DNA of 36,991 bases, taken from the NCBI RefSeq assembly GCF_003461245.1, contig NZ_QTWS01000035.1, positions 1 to 36,991 on the forward strand, read 5' to 3'. Positions 1-6,956 of this stretch are shown here, one piece after another. The translations under genes were made by a program, and so were the position numbers. The notes beneath the pieces are model-generated. The model did no database searches. It saw only the letters and a list, made by a program, of their open reading frames with translations, and was not told the origin of the DNA. Within the stretch, counting starts at the first letter, position 1. Each line of letters starts with the position of its first letter. Source of the DNA: Blautia sp. AF19-10LB (GTDB lineage Bacteria > Bacillota > Clostridia > Lachnospirales > Lachnospiraceae).

Positions 1-763
1 CTTTTTATCGAACTTATGATAGTGATAATAGCTCAGAAAGTCCTTACCTTTCTCTACAGATTTGCCTTTGACCTTTTTCATTTCCAGTAAAAGGTCTATA
101 AATGCAGATGCCCACTTCTGTTCAGAATGATTTTCATCAATCCCCGTTAATTCACGGAGAAGATGTGCACACCAGAGTTTTTTATCCACTCTGGTTCCTG
201 TTTCATCGAAATGTCCAAGTGCGGAACCGATCATTTTATCCTTGATCTTACCTACTGTTTCACTCAGACTGTCAGCGCATCTTTTTACCATGCTGCTGAT
301 TGTTCCTGTTGCAATCGGAATGTTAAATACTCCGGAAAGGATCTCATGGGTGCGTTTGATGCTGACTGCACCTACGGTATTCAACGCAACAGCTAATGAC
401 TGAAGGTTTTCGCCATACTGTACGGCTGCTTTTACGTCAGAAGGGAAAGTGCCTCTGCGTGTATCTCCATACAGCATACAGATTGGAAGTTCCAGTGCCT
501 GATGTCCGTTCTGTCCACCAGCCTTTTTACCGGATGGTTTTCGCAGACTCTTTGGGGCAGGCTTTTTGAAACCATCACTTTGAAGGTGGTTTGGAACTGT
601 TTTTGGAGTTCTTATTAAGCTGTTCCTTTAGTTCCTGTATTGCCTGATTGAGTTGAGCGATCAATTGTGTTTGCGCATTGATTGTAGCATTCAGGGAATC
701 TACAGTTGATGTTAATGAATTAACCTGTTGTAATAACTTCTTATTCATTTCATCTTTTGTCAA
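1..763 (-). pseudogene. IS66-family transposase (TnpC) remnant, cut by the window edge
   Basis: The N-terminus (TTG start at 763, ribosome site AAGGTGG) has the IS66 leucine-zipper-like coiled coil ending in NSSKPPS. An extra A near 574 then shifts the frame; the next frame continues SDGFKKPAPKSLRKPSGKKA. Downstream the family landmarks are recognisable: GGQNGHQ, VALNTVG, RTHEILSGVF, IPIATGTI, HFDETGTRVDK and CAHLLRELTGI. Two stretches expected in IS66 transposases seem to be missing: the zinc-finger region after GGQNGHQ, and the segment between DETGTRVDK and CAHLLREL that carries the second catalytic Asp. The copy therefore looks dead rather than merely frameshifted. The C-terminus lies beyond base 1. 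No TnpA or TnpB gene is visible upstream. The deletions are judged from memory of the family, not from an alignment. Confidence 0.85.
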
Positions 764-778
764 TCAGCCCACCTTCTT

Positions 779-809
779 CCGTTAAAATTTGATACTTCTA
801 TTTTAACGG
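779..809. repeat. Perfect 10-bp inverted repeat upstream of the IS66 remnant
   Basis: CCGTTAAAAT (779-788) and ATTTTAACGG (800-809) form an exact inverted repeat with an 11-nt spacer, 16 nt upstream of the transposase start. It could be a regulatory hairpin or operator of the insertion sequence. No T-run supports a terminator. Confidence 0.5.
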
Positions 810-860
810 AAAATGGGGTAAAAAGCGAATCGTAAGATTTTGGCATACTGTCAAAATGAC

Positions 861-1010
861 GGTGGATAACCCAAAAAATCAGAGATTAAATGCTGATAAC
901 ACCCGGATAAAATCCACAAAAATGCTGTTATCTGGATAAAACTAAGGAGTTATGTTTCAGTAATCCACAAACCCAAAGCACTTGGCAGCCAAACTGAAAA
1001 ATTATCCACA
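861..1010. other. Gene-free stretch with a cluster of DnaA-box-like 9-mers
   Basis: No credible gene lies between 764 and about 1290. Within it, TTATCCACA at 1002-1010 matches the DnaA box exactly. Near matches are GGTGGATAA (861-869, reverse orientation), AAATCCACA (910-918), TCTGGATAA (931-939, reverse) and TAATCCACA (961-969). There is also an imperfect direct repeat that starts ATGCTG at about 891 and 922. The region is AT-rich. No replication initiator gene is in the window, so an origin function is only a possibility; chance clustering in AT-rich DNA is the main alternative. Confidence 0.3.
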
Positions 1011-1085
1011 TTTTGCACTAAAACGATGACGAAACAGAAATTTTATTTTCTCTGTTTTGCCGAAAAATCAAGATGTACTTAATGG

Positions 1086-1316
1086 GGTACTGAATAGTTA
1101 CCTCAAAACTTACTCCGTCAGGTGATATTATTGCCACTGTAAATGGAACAAATTTGTATTATGTACATTATATGTAACTATTCAGTAGGTAGTATCCCGC
1201 GAGGTGTTTTGGCATGTTTTTGCCAAAATCCCGAGACATACAAGGCAAAATGCCATCACCGAAGGTGATTTGGAATGCATTTTGACTCGTAACTGTGAGG
1301 GTACTGAACAGTTACC
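1086..1316. repeat. Composite palindromic intergenic repeat, copy 1
   Basis: TACTGAATAGTTAC (1088-1101) and GTAACTATTCAGTA (1174-1187) are a perfect 14-bp inverted pair. Next comes a core at 1195-1241: CCCGCGAGGTGTTTTGGCA, a short loop, then TGCCAAAATCCCGAGACATAC, containing the hairpin TTTTGGCA/TGCCAAAA. A third copy of the end motif, GGTACTGAACAGTTACC, lies at 1300-1316 and forms its own small inverted repeat with GTAACTGT (1289-1296). The core recurs in reverse complement at about 8577-8624. Nothing coding is seen inside, so it looks like a short non-autonomous repeat of REP or MITE type. Confidence 0.7.
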
Positions 1317-1558
1317 ATTATATAAATAAAGTGGTATCGGATGATTACGAATTGACAGAACAAGATAAAAAAGACCAGTCCAGTGGAAAAGTTGTATTCA
1401 GTTACGATGACAATGCTTCTCAGATTGAAGTCAGTCAGGTTCAAAGCGTTAACTGGAATAAGGATGGCATCCAGTATGATTTGCTGCAAATAGATGGAAA
1501 ATTATCTGCCGGAGAACTTGCAGATATGGCGAGAGAGGTTATTAATAACAGAAGATAA
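1295..1558 (+). pseudogene. C-terminal fragment of an unrecognised protein
   Basis: The open frame (87 codons from a GTG that lies inside the adjoining repeat) reads convincingly as protein only from about 1319. It contains KVVFSYDDNASQIEVSQVQS, then VNWNKDGIQYDLLQIDGKL and a helix ending AREVINNRR. This resembles the last part of extracytoplasmic DUF4367-like domains, but the match is from memory and weak. No ribosome site precedes the GTG, and the upstream part appears replaced by the palindromic repeat. The TAA stop shares its final base with the 3' end of the group II intron relic. I read it as a truncated gene end, not a functional gene. Confidence 0.4.
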
Positions 1559-1878
1559 TCGAGCAGGAAGGGAGTGATTAGCTCCCGTCCTCTCATTGAA
1601 ACCGCCGTGCGTACCGTTCGGTACCACACGTTTCTTTTTCCCCATATATCTGCCACATTTACTATAGTTAATTCCGAGCAGTTATTGGATTTTGGTTTGT
1701 TTGGCGGCCTTATCCTTAACAATAGCCTGATGTGATTTCTGTTCGTCAGACCAGAGATTTGCCACTTTCCTTCAGATTCCAACTCACGATGGACACCCTT
1801 GGTCTTGGCTGTATCCTTCCCACTACCAGGGCGAATTGGGGACTTTCACCCGTTAGAAATGTGCACCGCAAGGCACAC
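1558..1878 (-). mobile_element. Relic group IIC intron without reverse transcriptase
   Basis: Read on the minus strand, the element starts GTGTGCC (1878-1872). It then shows landmarks known from class IIC introns such as Oceanobacillus iheyensis O.i.I1: GGGTGAAAGTCCC, AAGGGTGTCC, TGGAATCTGAAGGAA, GGTCTGACGAACA and CACATCAGGCTA. It ends with TACCGAACGGTACGCACGG (domain V), then AATGAGAGGACGGGAG and a CTGCTCGAT 3' end (domain VI). At 321 nt it has no room for the RT/maturase ORF. Domain V looks damaged: the 5' strand reads GAAACGTGTGGTACC where the 3' strand GGTACGCACGGCGGTTT would pair with AAACCGCCGTG. The bases carrying the catalytic triad therefore seem deleted. It sits directly behind the T-tract of a terminator, the usual IIC target. 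Confidence 0.85.
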
Positions 1879-1916
1879 CAAAAAAGCCAGAAAATCCTTT
1901 ACTGATTTTCTGGCTT
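1879..1916 (-). terminator. Intrinsic terminator used as intron insertion site
   Basis: AAGCCAGAAAATC (1884-1896) and GATTTTCTGGCTT (1904-1916) form a perfect 13-bp stem with a 7-nt loop. Read on the minus strand it is followed by a T-run ending at 1879, after which the intron begins. It would end transcription from the malic enzyme gene and the isochorismatase scrap. Confidence 0.85.
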
Positions 1917-1952
1917 CTGCTTTACCTTATTCCATATCTTTTTGTAATCCGT

Positions 1953-2090
1953 TCATCCAACAATATCTATCTGGCACGCTTTCATGGCCTTCAGTGCAGT
2001 CTCATGACTTTCTGGAGTCACTCCTGCACAACATGCAGCATCTACTTTGATTGGGACTTCTGGAAGTTTCTTTCCCTCCTGCGTATCTCG
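1953..2090 (-). pseudogene. C-terminal scrap of an isochorismatase-family cysteine hydrolase
   Basis: Directly downstream of the malic enzyme stop, a 46-codon open frame reads KLPEVPIKVDAACCAGVTPE, then SHETALKAMKACQIDIVG, and stops (TGA at 1953-1955). The VDAACCAGVTPESHE..ALKAMKxCQ signature is typical of the C-terminal end of nicotinamidase/isochorismatase-like hydrolases and contains the Cys found there. The N-terminal part, with the Asp and Lys of the catalytic triad, is absent, and there is no start codon or ribosome site. A deletion that fused the malic enzyme 3' end to this tail is the simplest explanation. The family call is from the motif only. Confidence 0.65.
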
Positions 2091-2091
2091 T

Positions 2092-3267
2092 TTAAATACG
2101 AGCTACACCGGTTCTCTTTGCTGCCTCAGCAACCGCTTTGGCTACCGCTGGTCCTACTCGCTTATCGAATGCCTTCGGAATGATATATTCCGGAGAAAGT
2201 TCCTCATCTGTGATCAGATTTGCAAGTGCTTCAGACGCTGCCAACTTCATTTCGTCATTGATTTCTTTTGCTCTCACATCAAATGCACCACGGAAGATTC
2301 CCGGGAAAGCAAGTACGTTGTTGATCTGGTTCGGGAAATCACTTCTTCCTGTGGAAACAACTTTTGCTCCGCCTGCCTTTGCGTCATCCGGGAAGATCTC
2401 CGGAGTCGGGTTCGCACATGCAAAAACAACTGCATCTTTGTTCATGGTCTTAACCATCTCTGTTGTAACAGCACCCGGTGCAGAAACACCGATAAATACA
2501 TCTGCGCCAACCAACATATCTGCAAGAGAACCGGATTTTTTAGCCAGGTTAGTAACTTTAGCCATTTCATCTTTGACCGGATTCATGCCTTCCGGGCGTC
2601 CCTCGTAGATTGCACCCTTTCTGTCGCAGAGAGTGATATCTTTGAATCCTGCTGTCAGAAGGAGACGTGCAATAGAGATTGCAGCAGCTCCTGCTCCGTT
2701 CATAATGATACGAACATCTTCTTTTTTCTTTCCTACAACCTTCAGTGCATTGGTCAGACCAGCAAGAGTGATGATAGCTGTACCGTGTTGGTCATCATGG
2801 AAGATCGGAATATCACATTTTTCTTTCAGTTTTTTCTCAATCTCAAAGCATCTCGGAGCAGAAATATCTTCCAGATTTACTCCGCCAAAAGAACCGGAGA
2901 TCAGATAAATTGTATTAACGATTTCATCCACATCATTGCTCTTGATACAAAGAGGGAATGCATCTACATCGCCAAACGCCTTGAAAAGTACACATTTTCC
3001 TTCCATTACCGGCATTCCGGCCTCTGGTCCGATGTTTCCAAGTCCAAGAACAGCTGAGCCGTCAGTTACTACCAGACACATGTTCCATCTTCTGGTAAGA
3101 TCATAAGATTTATCCACATTCTTCTGGATTTCGAGACAAGGCTGTGCAACACCTGGTGTATAGGCAAGTGACAGATCATCCTTATTTTCTACAGGTACTC
3201 TTGTTACAACTTCAATCTTACCTTTCCATTCTCCATGCAATCTTAAAGATTCTTTTGCATAATCCAT
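2092..3267 (-). CDS. NAD(P)-dependent malic enzyme
   Basis: Cytoplasmic enzyme that oxidatively decarboxylates malate to pyruvate. The 391-residue length fits the short bacterial malic enzymes. The N-terminal domain has the family YTPGVAQPCLEI and VTDGSAVLGLGNIGPEAGMP, followed by MEGKCVLFKAFG with the catalytic lysine. FHDDQHGTAI is the metal-binding aspartate motif. The NAD-binding domain starts near MNGAGAAAISIARLL, and CANPTPEIFPDDA and FPGIFRGAFDVRA follow. A GGGAGGACAATAGAA ribosome site supports the ATG at 3267. It lies 98 nt downstream of an Ldh2-type dehydrogenase in the same direction; together they could funnel malate or lactate to pyruvate. The gap contains a 7-bp hairpin (TTGCTGT/ACAGCAA) without a T-run, so co-transcription is possible. 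Cofactor preference cannot be read from the sequence. Confidence 0.95.
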   Translation of the reverse strand: MDYAKESLRLHGEWKGKIEVVTRVPVENKDDLSLAYTPGVAQPCLEIQKNVDKSYDLTRRWNMCLVVTDGSAVLGLGNIGPEAGMPVMEGKCVLFKAFGDVDAFPLCIKSNDVDEIVNTIYLISGSFGGVNLEDISAPRCFEIEKKLKEKCDIPIFHDDQHGTAIITLAGLTNALKVVGKKKEDVRIIMNGAGAAAISIARLLLTAGFKDITLCDRKGAIYEGRPEGMNPVKDEMAKVTNLAKKSGSLADMLVGADVFIGVSAPGAVTTEMVKTMNKDAVVFACANPTPEIFPDDAKAGGAKVVSTGRSDFPNQINNVLAFPGIFRGAFDVRAKEINDEMKLAASEALANLITDEELSPEYIIPKAFDKRVGPAVAKAVAEAAKRTGVARI

Positions 3268-3365
3268 TTCTATTGTCCTCCCTGATATCTTAAATTTTGT
3301 AAAACCGTATCATTCGACTCTTCTATTGTTGCTGTTCACTCCGTTCACAGCAATCTTCTAATCTA

Positions 3366-4496
3366 TTAATAATTACCGGTAAAGAATTTGCTTTCTTTTG
3401 GAAGCTCATATCCGTCAAAATATTTATCAAAGTCAAGTTTGAGATATCCACACAAATTAGCAAGTTCGACCATCGTATTGTCGTTTACAGGTAATCCATG
3501 CTCTCTTCTGTCTTTTTCCGCAAAAACTTCTTTTTCACCATGTGTATAAATACGATCTTTGCCTTCTGCCTTCGGACTTTCTCTCAAAGCTTCCAGGTAT
3601 TCTGAAAAGTGTCTGCGAATTGCCTGAGGATCACCAAATGCAGCCGGATCGATTGCCATAAATCCATGGCAGATTCCTGTTTTATCCGGGAATGTGCAAC
3701 AATGATCCGAAGTAACACCCATAGAAAGAATGGAACTGAATAGTTCACACAGCATACCATATCCATATCCTTTGTGGCTTCCTGTAACCTCTTCATTTCC
3801 ACCAAGGGGCATGATTCCACCGCCCTTCTTTGCAACAATATTGGAAAGGACATCCGGTGCATCTGTACTTGCATGGCCATCTTTGTCCAGCGCCCATCCA
3901 TTCGGAAGCGGTTTCTCCATTTTGTTGTACATTTCGAGTTTTCCTCTTGTAACTACCGTGGTAGAAGAGTCAAAGAAAAACGGATACGGATCTGCCGGCA
4001 TAGCTACTGCGATTGGGTTTGATCCAAGCATGGCTTTTTTGCCAAATGTAGGAACCATAATAGCCTCTGAATTTGTACAGGCCATTCCCAGAAGTCCCTC
4101 ATCGCACGCCATCTTTGCATAATATCCGGCGATACCGAAATGATTGGACTCACGGACAGTTACAATTCCAACTCCGGTTTTTTTGGCTTTTTCAATTGCT
4201 TTTTTCATTGCATAAACGGAAATAAGCTGTCCCATTCCATTATGACCATCAATCACTGCAGATATCGGTGTTTCAAATACAATTTCAGGCTTTGCCTGCG
4301 GATGGATCGTTCCCTTTTCGATTCCCTTATGATAACGCACCATTCTCTGCATACCATGACTTTCAATTCCATAAAGATCAGCCGTAAGAAGCACATCCTT
4401 GATCTGATTGCTTTCTTCCTCTGTAAAACCAAACGCCTTGAATACGTCTCCGCAAAAATGATTCAGTGTCTCATATGACCATTTCACATATCCCAT
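3366..4496 (-). CDS. Malate/L-lactate dehydrogenase (Ldh2) family oxidoreductase
   Basis: NAD(P)-dependent 2-hydroxyacid dehydrogenase of the Ldh2/YlbC/ComC fold, unrelated to classical lactate dehydrogenase. Signatures include GIESHGMQRMVRYHKGI, VIDGHNGMGQLIS, VRESNHFGIAGYYA (catalytic His), LGSNPIAVAMP, and GSHKGYGYGMLCELFSSILS. I take the ATG at 4496 (MGYVKWSYETL), preceded by GAGAGGCG, giving 376 residues. The longer frame to 4547 would run through an operator palindrome. The physiological substrate could be malate, lactate or another hydroxyacid such as ureidoglycolate or a sulfolactate. A sigma-A-type promoter with three GntR-like palindromes lies immediately upstream, so expression is probably repressed in the absence of an acid inducer. 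The neighbouring malic enzyme suggests a role in hydroxyacid use. Confidence 0.9.
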   Translation of the reverse strand: MGYVKWSYETLNHFCGDVFKAFGFTEEESNQIKDVLLTADLYGIESHGMQRMVRYHKGIEKGTIHPQAKPEIVFETPISAVIDGHNGMGQLISVYAMKKAIEKAKKTGVGIVTVRESNHFGIAGYYAKMACDEGLLGMACTNSEAIMVPTFGKKAMLGSNPIAVAMPADPYPFFFDSSTTVVTRGKLEMYNKMEKPLPNGWALDKDGHASTDAPDVLSNIVAKKGGGIMPLGGNEEVTGSHKGYGYGMLCELFSSILSMGVTSDHCCTFPDKTGICHGFMAIDPAAFGDPQAIRRHFSEYLEALRESPKAEGKDRIYTHGEKEVFAEKDRREHGLPVNDNTMVELANLCGYLKLDFDKYFDGYELPKESKFFTGNY

Positions 4497-4512
4497 TGTT
4501 TCGCCTCTCTTT

Positions 4513-4587
4513 CCGGTATTGCCGGTTTTATTTATTGGCATTACCAATTTGCATTTTGATTATACCACTGGTATTACCAAAATACAA
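4513..4587 (-). promoter_or_regulatory. ldh2 promoter with three GntR/FCD-type operators
   Basis: On the minus strand, TTGTAT (4587-4582) and TATAAT (4564-4559) are spaced by 17 nt. Three related palindromes overlap or follow it: TGGTATTACCA (4569-4579, inside the spacer), TTGGCATTACCAA (4535-4547) and CCGGTATTGCCGG (4513-4525). They share the core GGyATTrCC, and their centres are about 33 and 22 bp apart, close to whole helical turns. This is the shape of operators for FadR/GntR-family (FCD) repressors. Confidence 0.75.
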
Positions 4588-4630
4588 TAGAGGTCATATC
4601 AATTCATCCTGTAAAAATGACCAAAATTTC

Positions 4631-5110
4631 TCAGGATTTTTTTTGCATTTCTTCCATATAACGTTCAATCGTATCCATATGTTCGGACATACATCGTTCC
4701 GCCTGTTCTGCATCTCCGTTGATGATCGCCTCAACAAGCCGATGATGCTGGTCATCAACCTCTCTGGCAGAATTATTCTTTTTCATAATGTAGTCTCTCG
4801 TCCCGGAAACAATACTCTCAGTAAGCTGACCCGCTGCCGCAAGGACACTGTAAACCATCGGGTTATCTGCGATCTTTGCAATCTTCTTATGAAGTTCGCG
4901 ATCCAGTTCACCCCGTATCTTTTCATCTTCTGCGGCGTCCAGCCGTGCAAGAATCACCCATAATTCTGCTGCATCCAGCGGTGTGCACTTTCGCGCCGCA
5001 AGAATTGCCGCTTCTCTCTCCAGTGCCGCACGGAACTGCTGATTCTGGCGCAGATATCCATTATTTAATGTGTTAAACATCCCCGAAATAGATAAGTCAC
5101 AGCAAGTCAC
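4631..5110 (-). pseudogene. GntR-family regulator lacking its DNA-binding domain (FCD domain only)
   Basis: The frame encodes an almost complete FCD effector domain: FRAALEREAAILAARK, a long helical stretch with LDRELHKKIAKIADNPM, then DDQHHRLVEAIINGDAEQAE, with the conserved Asp and His metal ligands of that fold. Intact GntR/FCD regulators have about 70 more residues at the N-terminus carrying the winged helix. Here an in-frame stop lies just upstream, and the tRNA-Arg terminator begins about 25 nt beyond the frame start, so the helix-turn-helix is physically gone. GTG at 5110 is a nominal start without a clear ribosome site. It probably once controlled the adjacent ldh2 operators. A free FCD protein acting as a ligand sink or dominant-negative partner cannot be excluded. 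Confidence 0.7.
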
Positions 5111-5134
5111 AGGTTTTTACACAAACCTGAAAAC

Positions 5135-5180
5135 AAAAAAGAAGCCGGAAACCATTGATTTTTCAAGGTTTCCAGCTTCT
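5135..5180 (-). terminator. Terminator of tRNA-Arg
   Basis: GAAGCCGGAAACC (5141-5153) pairs with GGTTTCCAGCTTC (5167-5179) with one wobble. On the minus strand it is followed by TTTTTTG. It lies immediately downstream of the tRNA. Confidence 0.85.
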
Positions 5181-5188
5181 TAAATTAG

Positions 5189-5262
5189 CGTGCGTTAGAG
5201 GATTCGAACCCCCGACCTTTTGGTCCGTAGCCAAACGCTCTATCCAGCTGAGCTAAACGCAC
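5189..5262 (-). tRNA. tRNA-Arg (anticodon ACG)
   Basis: Full cloverleaf on the minus strand: acceptor GTGCGTT/AACGCAC with discriminator G, D-arm GCTCAGCTGGATAGAGC, anticodon loop CTACGGA, and T-arm loop TTCGAAT. CCA is not encoded. It has its own promoter and terminator. Confidence 0.95.
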
Positions 5263-5305
5263 ATCTCTTTTGTTTTGTGAGTACTTGTCGCTCACAACAA
5301 AATGT

Positions 5306-5334
5306 ATTTTATAGTATAACTGTCATTTTGTCAA
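5306..5334 (-). promoter_or_regulatory. tRNA-Arg promoter
   Basis: TTGACA (5334-5329) and TAAAAT (5311-5306) on the minus strand with a 17-nt spacer, about 45 nt upstream of the tRNA. The leader contains a small hairpin, TGTGAG/CTCACA. Confidence 0.75.
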
Positions 5335-5388
5335 CACTTTTTTTGAAAAAAATTTATTTTTTTTATTTTTATATTTTGAAGGTGCATT

Positions 5389-6276
5389 TCAGGCATTTTC
5401 GGACTCGGTTATGAGGCGGATGAATTCGCTCATTTCGCGGGTTTTGTACTTGTTCTTATGATAGAAGATCTGGCGGTACATGGAGATATCAATGTCGGTC
5501 ACGTCAAGCATGGTAATCCGGCCGCTGCGGATATATTTCTCCACTGCAAAATATGGAAGGAACGAAAGTCCGTCATTTCGCTCCACCATCTTAATGATAA
5601 ATTCCGTATCACTGATCTCAAGGACAGGATCCAGCGTGCGGTTCTCAAGCGCAAGATGCTGATCCAGCGCCTGCCTGTAGTTCGCATTTTTTTCCGTCAG
5701 AAAAAAAGGTTCTCCCAGGATATCCTGAAGCACCATTTCCTTCCTCAATGCAAATTCAGAATTTACAGATGCAACAAAAACGATCGGCTCTGCTGCCTCC
5801 ATGACCTTGATCCATTCCTTATTCCAGCGCGGCGTGTCCAGGATATAGATAAGATCCAGTTCATTGTGCTCCATCATACGGATCAGCTTCTCCGGTGAAT
5901 CCAGCGTGATCTGTATGTTCACCTTCGGATAAAGCGTATGAAACTGGCTCAGGATACGTGGAAACTTCGCTGTGCACAGAGATTCGATCGTACCAATATG
6001 AAGCGGATTCTCAAGCTCCCTGTCCTCATTCATCGCCATTATCGTCCTGTTCATTTCATAAAGGATACGGCTGGCATGCTCCAGGAAACGCTTCCCCTGC
6101 GGCGTAAGGCTGACTTTCTTACCCATACGGTCAAACAGTTTCGTGCCGAGTTCTTCCTCCAGAAGCCGGATCTGGACCGTAATGGCAGACTGTGAATATC
6201 CCATAGTCTCCGCTGCCCTGGAAAAACTTCCAAGTCTCGCAACATGAACAAAAGACTGCACCTGACGGATCTCCAT
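5389..6276 (-). CDS. LysR-family transcriptional regulator
   Basis: Protein of 295 residues from the ATG at 6276 (MEIRQVQSF). It has an N-terminal winged helix: FVHVARLGSFSRAAETMGYS, then QSAITVQIRLLEEELGTKLF and DRMGKKVSLTPQG. A two-lobe LysR substrate-binding domain follows from about residue 90. The ATG is preceded by GAGGGAGGGCG; a longer frame to 6309 is not needed. It is transcribed divergently from the broken symporter and the serine dehydratase genes. A dyad of the LysR T-N11-A type lies in the shared intergenic region, so serine-transport or serine-degradation control is a reasonable inference. The effector is unknown. Confidence 0.9.
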   Translation of the reverse strand: MEIRQVQSFVHVARLGSFSRAAETMGYSQSAITVQIRLLEEELGTKLFDRMGKKVSLTPQGKRFLEHASRILYEMNRTIMAMNEDRELENPLHIGTIESLCTAKFPRILSQFHTLYPKVNIQITLDSPEKLIRMMEHNELDLIYILDTPRWNKEWIKVMEAAEPIVFVASVNSEFALRKEMVLQDILGEPFFLTEKNANYRQALDQHLALENRTLDPVLEISDTEFIIKMVERNDGLSFLPYFAVEKYIRSGRITMLDVTDIDISMYRQIFYHKNKYKTREMSEFIRLITESENA

Positions 6277-6313
6277 GACGCCCTCCCTCTTATTATGAAA
6301 AATTTTCAACTAT

Positions 6314-6349
6314 ATCATAAATACTATGAATTTGCTTCATTTATATGTT
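6314..6349. promoter_or_regulatory. Candidate LysR-type binding site
   Basis: ATGAA (6326-6330) and TTCAT (6336-6340), spaced by 5 nt, fit the T-N11-A LysR box. They sit within a looser palindrome bounded by CATAAA and TTTATATG. The site lies between the LysR start and the divergent symporter remnant. Confidence 0.5.
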
Positions 6350-6384
6350 GATGATACAATACACTCACGAAGACGTCAATCATA

Positions 6385-6955
6385 TTTTTATGCAAAATCA
6401 GCAAAACTTTCTCGATCCTTGGAATCCTCTGGAAAGTTTTCCTTGTTGTTATCGCAATGCATCTGATCTGCATTTTTATCCAGTTCACGATCGCAGGTTC
6501 TGTCAGCAGGAAAAACCCTCTGACCCTTATAAAAAACCAGGTTCCTGGTTATACTACAGCTCTTGGAACACAGTCCTCTGCTACAACGATCCCGGTCAAT
6601 CTGCAGTGTGCAGAAGCTGACGGCGTGTGCAACTGCCGTCTGTCTGATGAACCAGCTTCCGATCAGTCTCGCAACTGTCATTCCGTTCATCATGACACTC
6701 GGCATCGCAATGGTCGCTTCCCCGGGAGCTCCTGGCGGTTCCATCATGACTGCTCTTCCGTTCCTGTACATGGTATTCGGCGCAGAAGCCGGAGATCCGG
6801 AAGGCGCGATCTGCGCCATCATGGTTGCACTTTACATCACACAGGATTCCTTCGGAACAGCCTGCAACATTTCCGGTGACAACGCTATCGGTATCATCGT
6901 AGACACTATTTATAAGAAATTTATCTTAAAAACACCACAGCCACAGGAGAATTAA
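6385..6955 (+). pseudogene. Broken Na+/dicarboxylate-amino acid symporter (DAACS, SstT-like), C-terminal part
   Basis: Two reading frames together spell the C-terminal half of a DAACS transporter. The first, from about 6385 to 6620, gives LGILWKVFLVVIAMHLICIF, then NPLTLIKNQVPGYTTALGTQ and SSATTIPVNLQC. The second, to the TAA at 6955, gives MNQLPISLATVIPFIMTLGI, then PGAPGGSIMTALP and ALYITQDSFGTACNISGDNA. Between them lies a frameshift near 6625, and apparently a loss of roughly 30 residues including the hairpin that holds the substrate and Na+ site. The N-terminal half is absent. SstT, a serine/threonine:Na+ symporter, is in this family, and the remnant stops 1 nt before sdaAB. It was therefore probably the serine importer of the operon. 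No function is expected now. Confidence 0.8.
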
Positions 6956-6956
6956 A

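Noticed and set aside
1558..1878. A functional, splicing-competent ORF-less group II intron
   Set aside because: The 5' strand of domain V lacks the bases needed to pair with its 3' strand, including the expected catalytic triad.
2047..3057. 336-codon open frame on the plus strand
   Set aside because: It lies antisense to the unmistakable malic enzyme gene, is rich in Cys, Ser and Phe, and has no recognisable domain or ribosome site.
4497..4547. 17-residue N-terminal extension of the Ldh2-type dehydrogenase
   Set aside because: It would be encoded by the operator palindromes, and the ATG at 4496 has its own GAGAGGCG.
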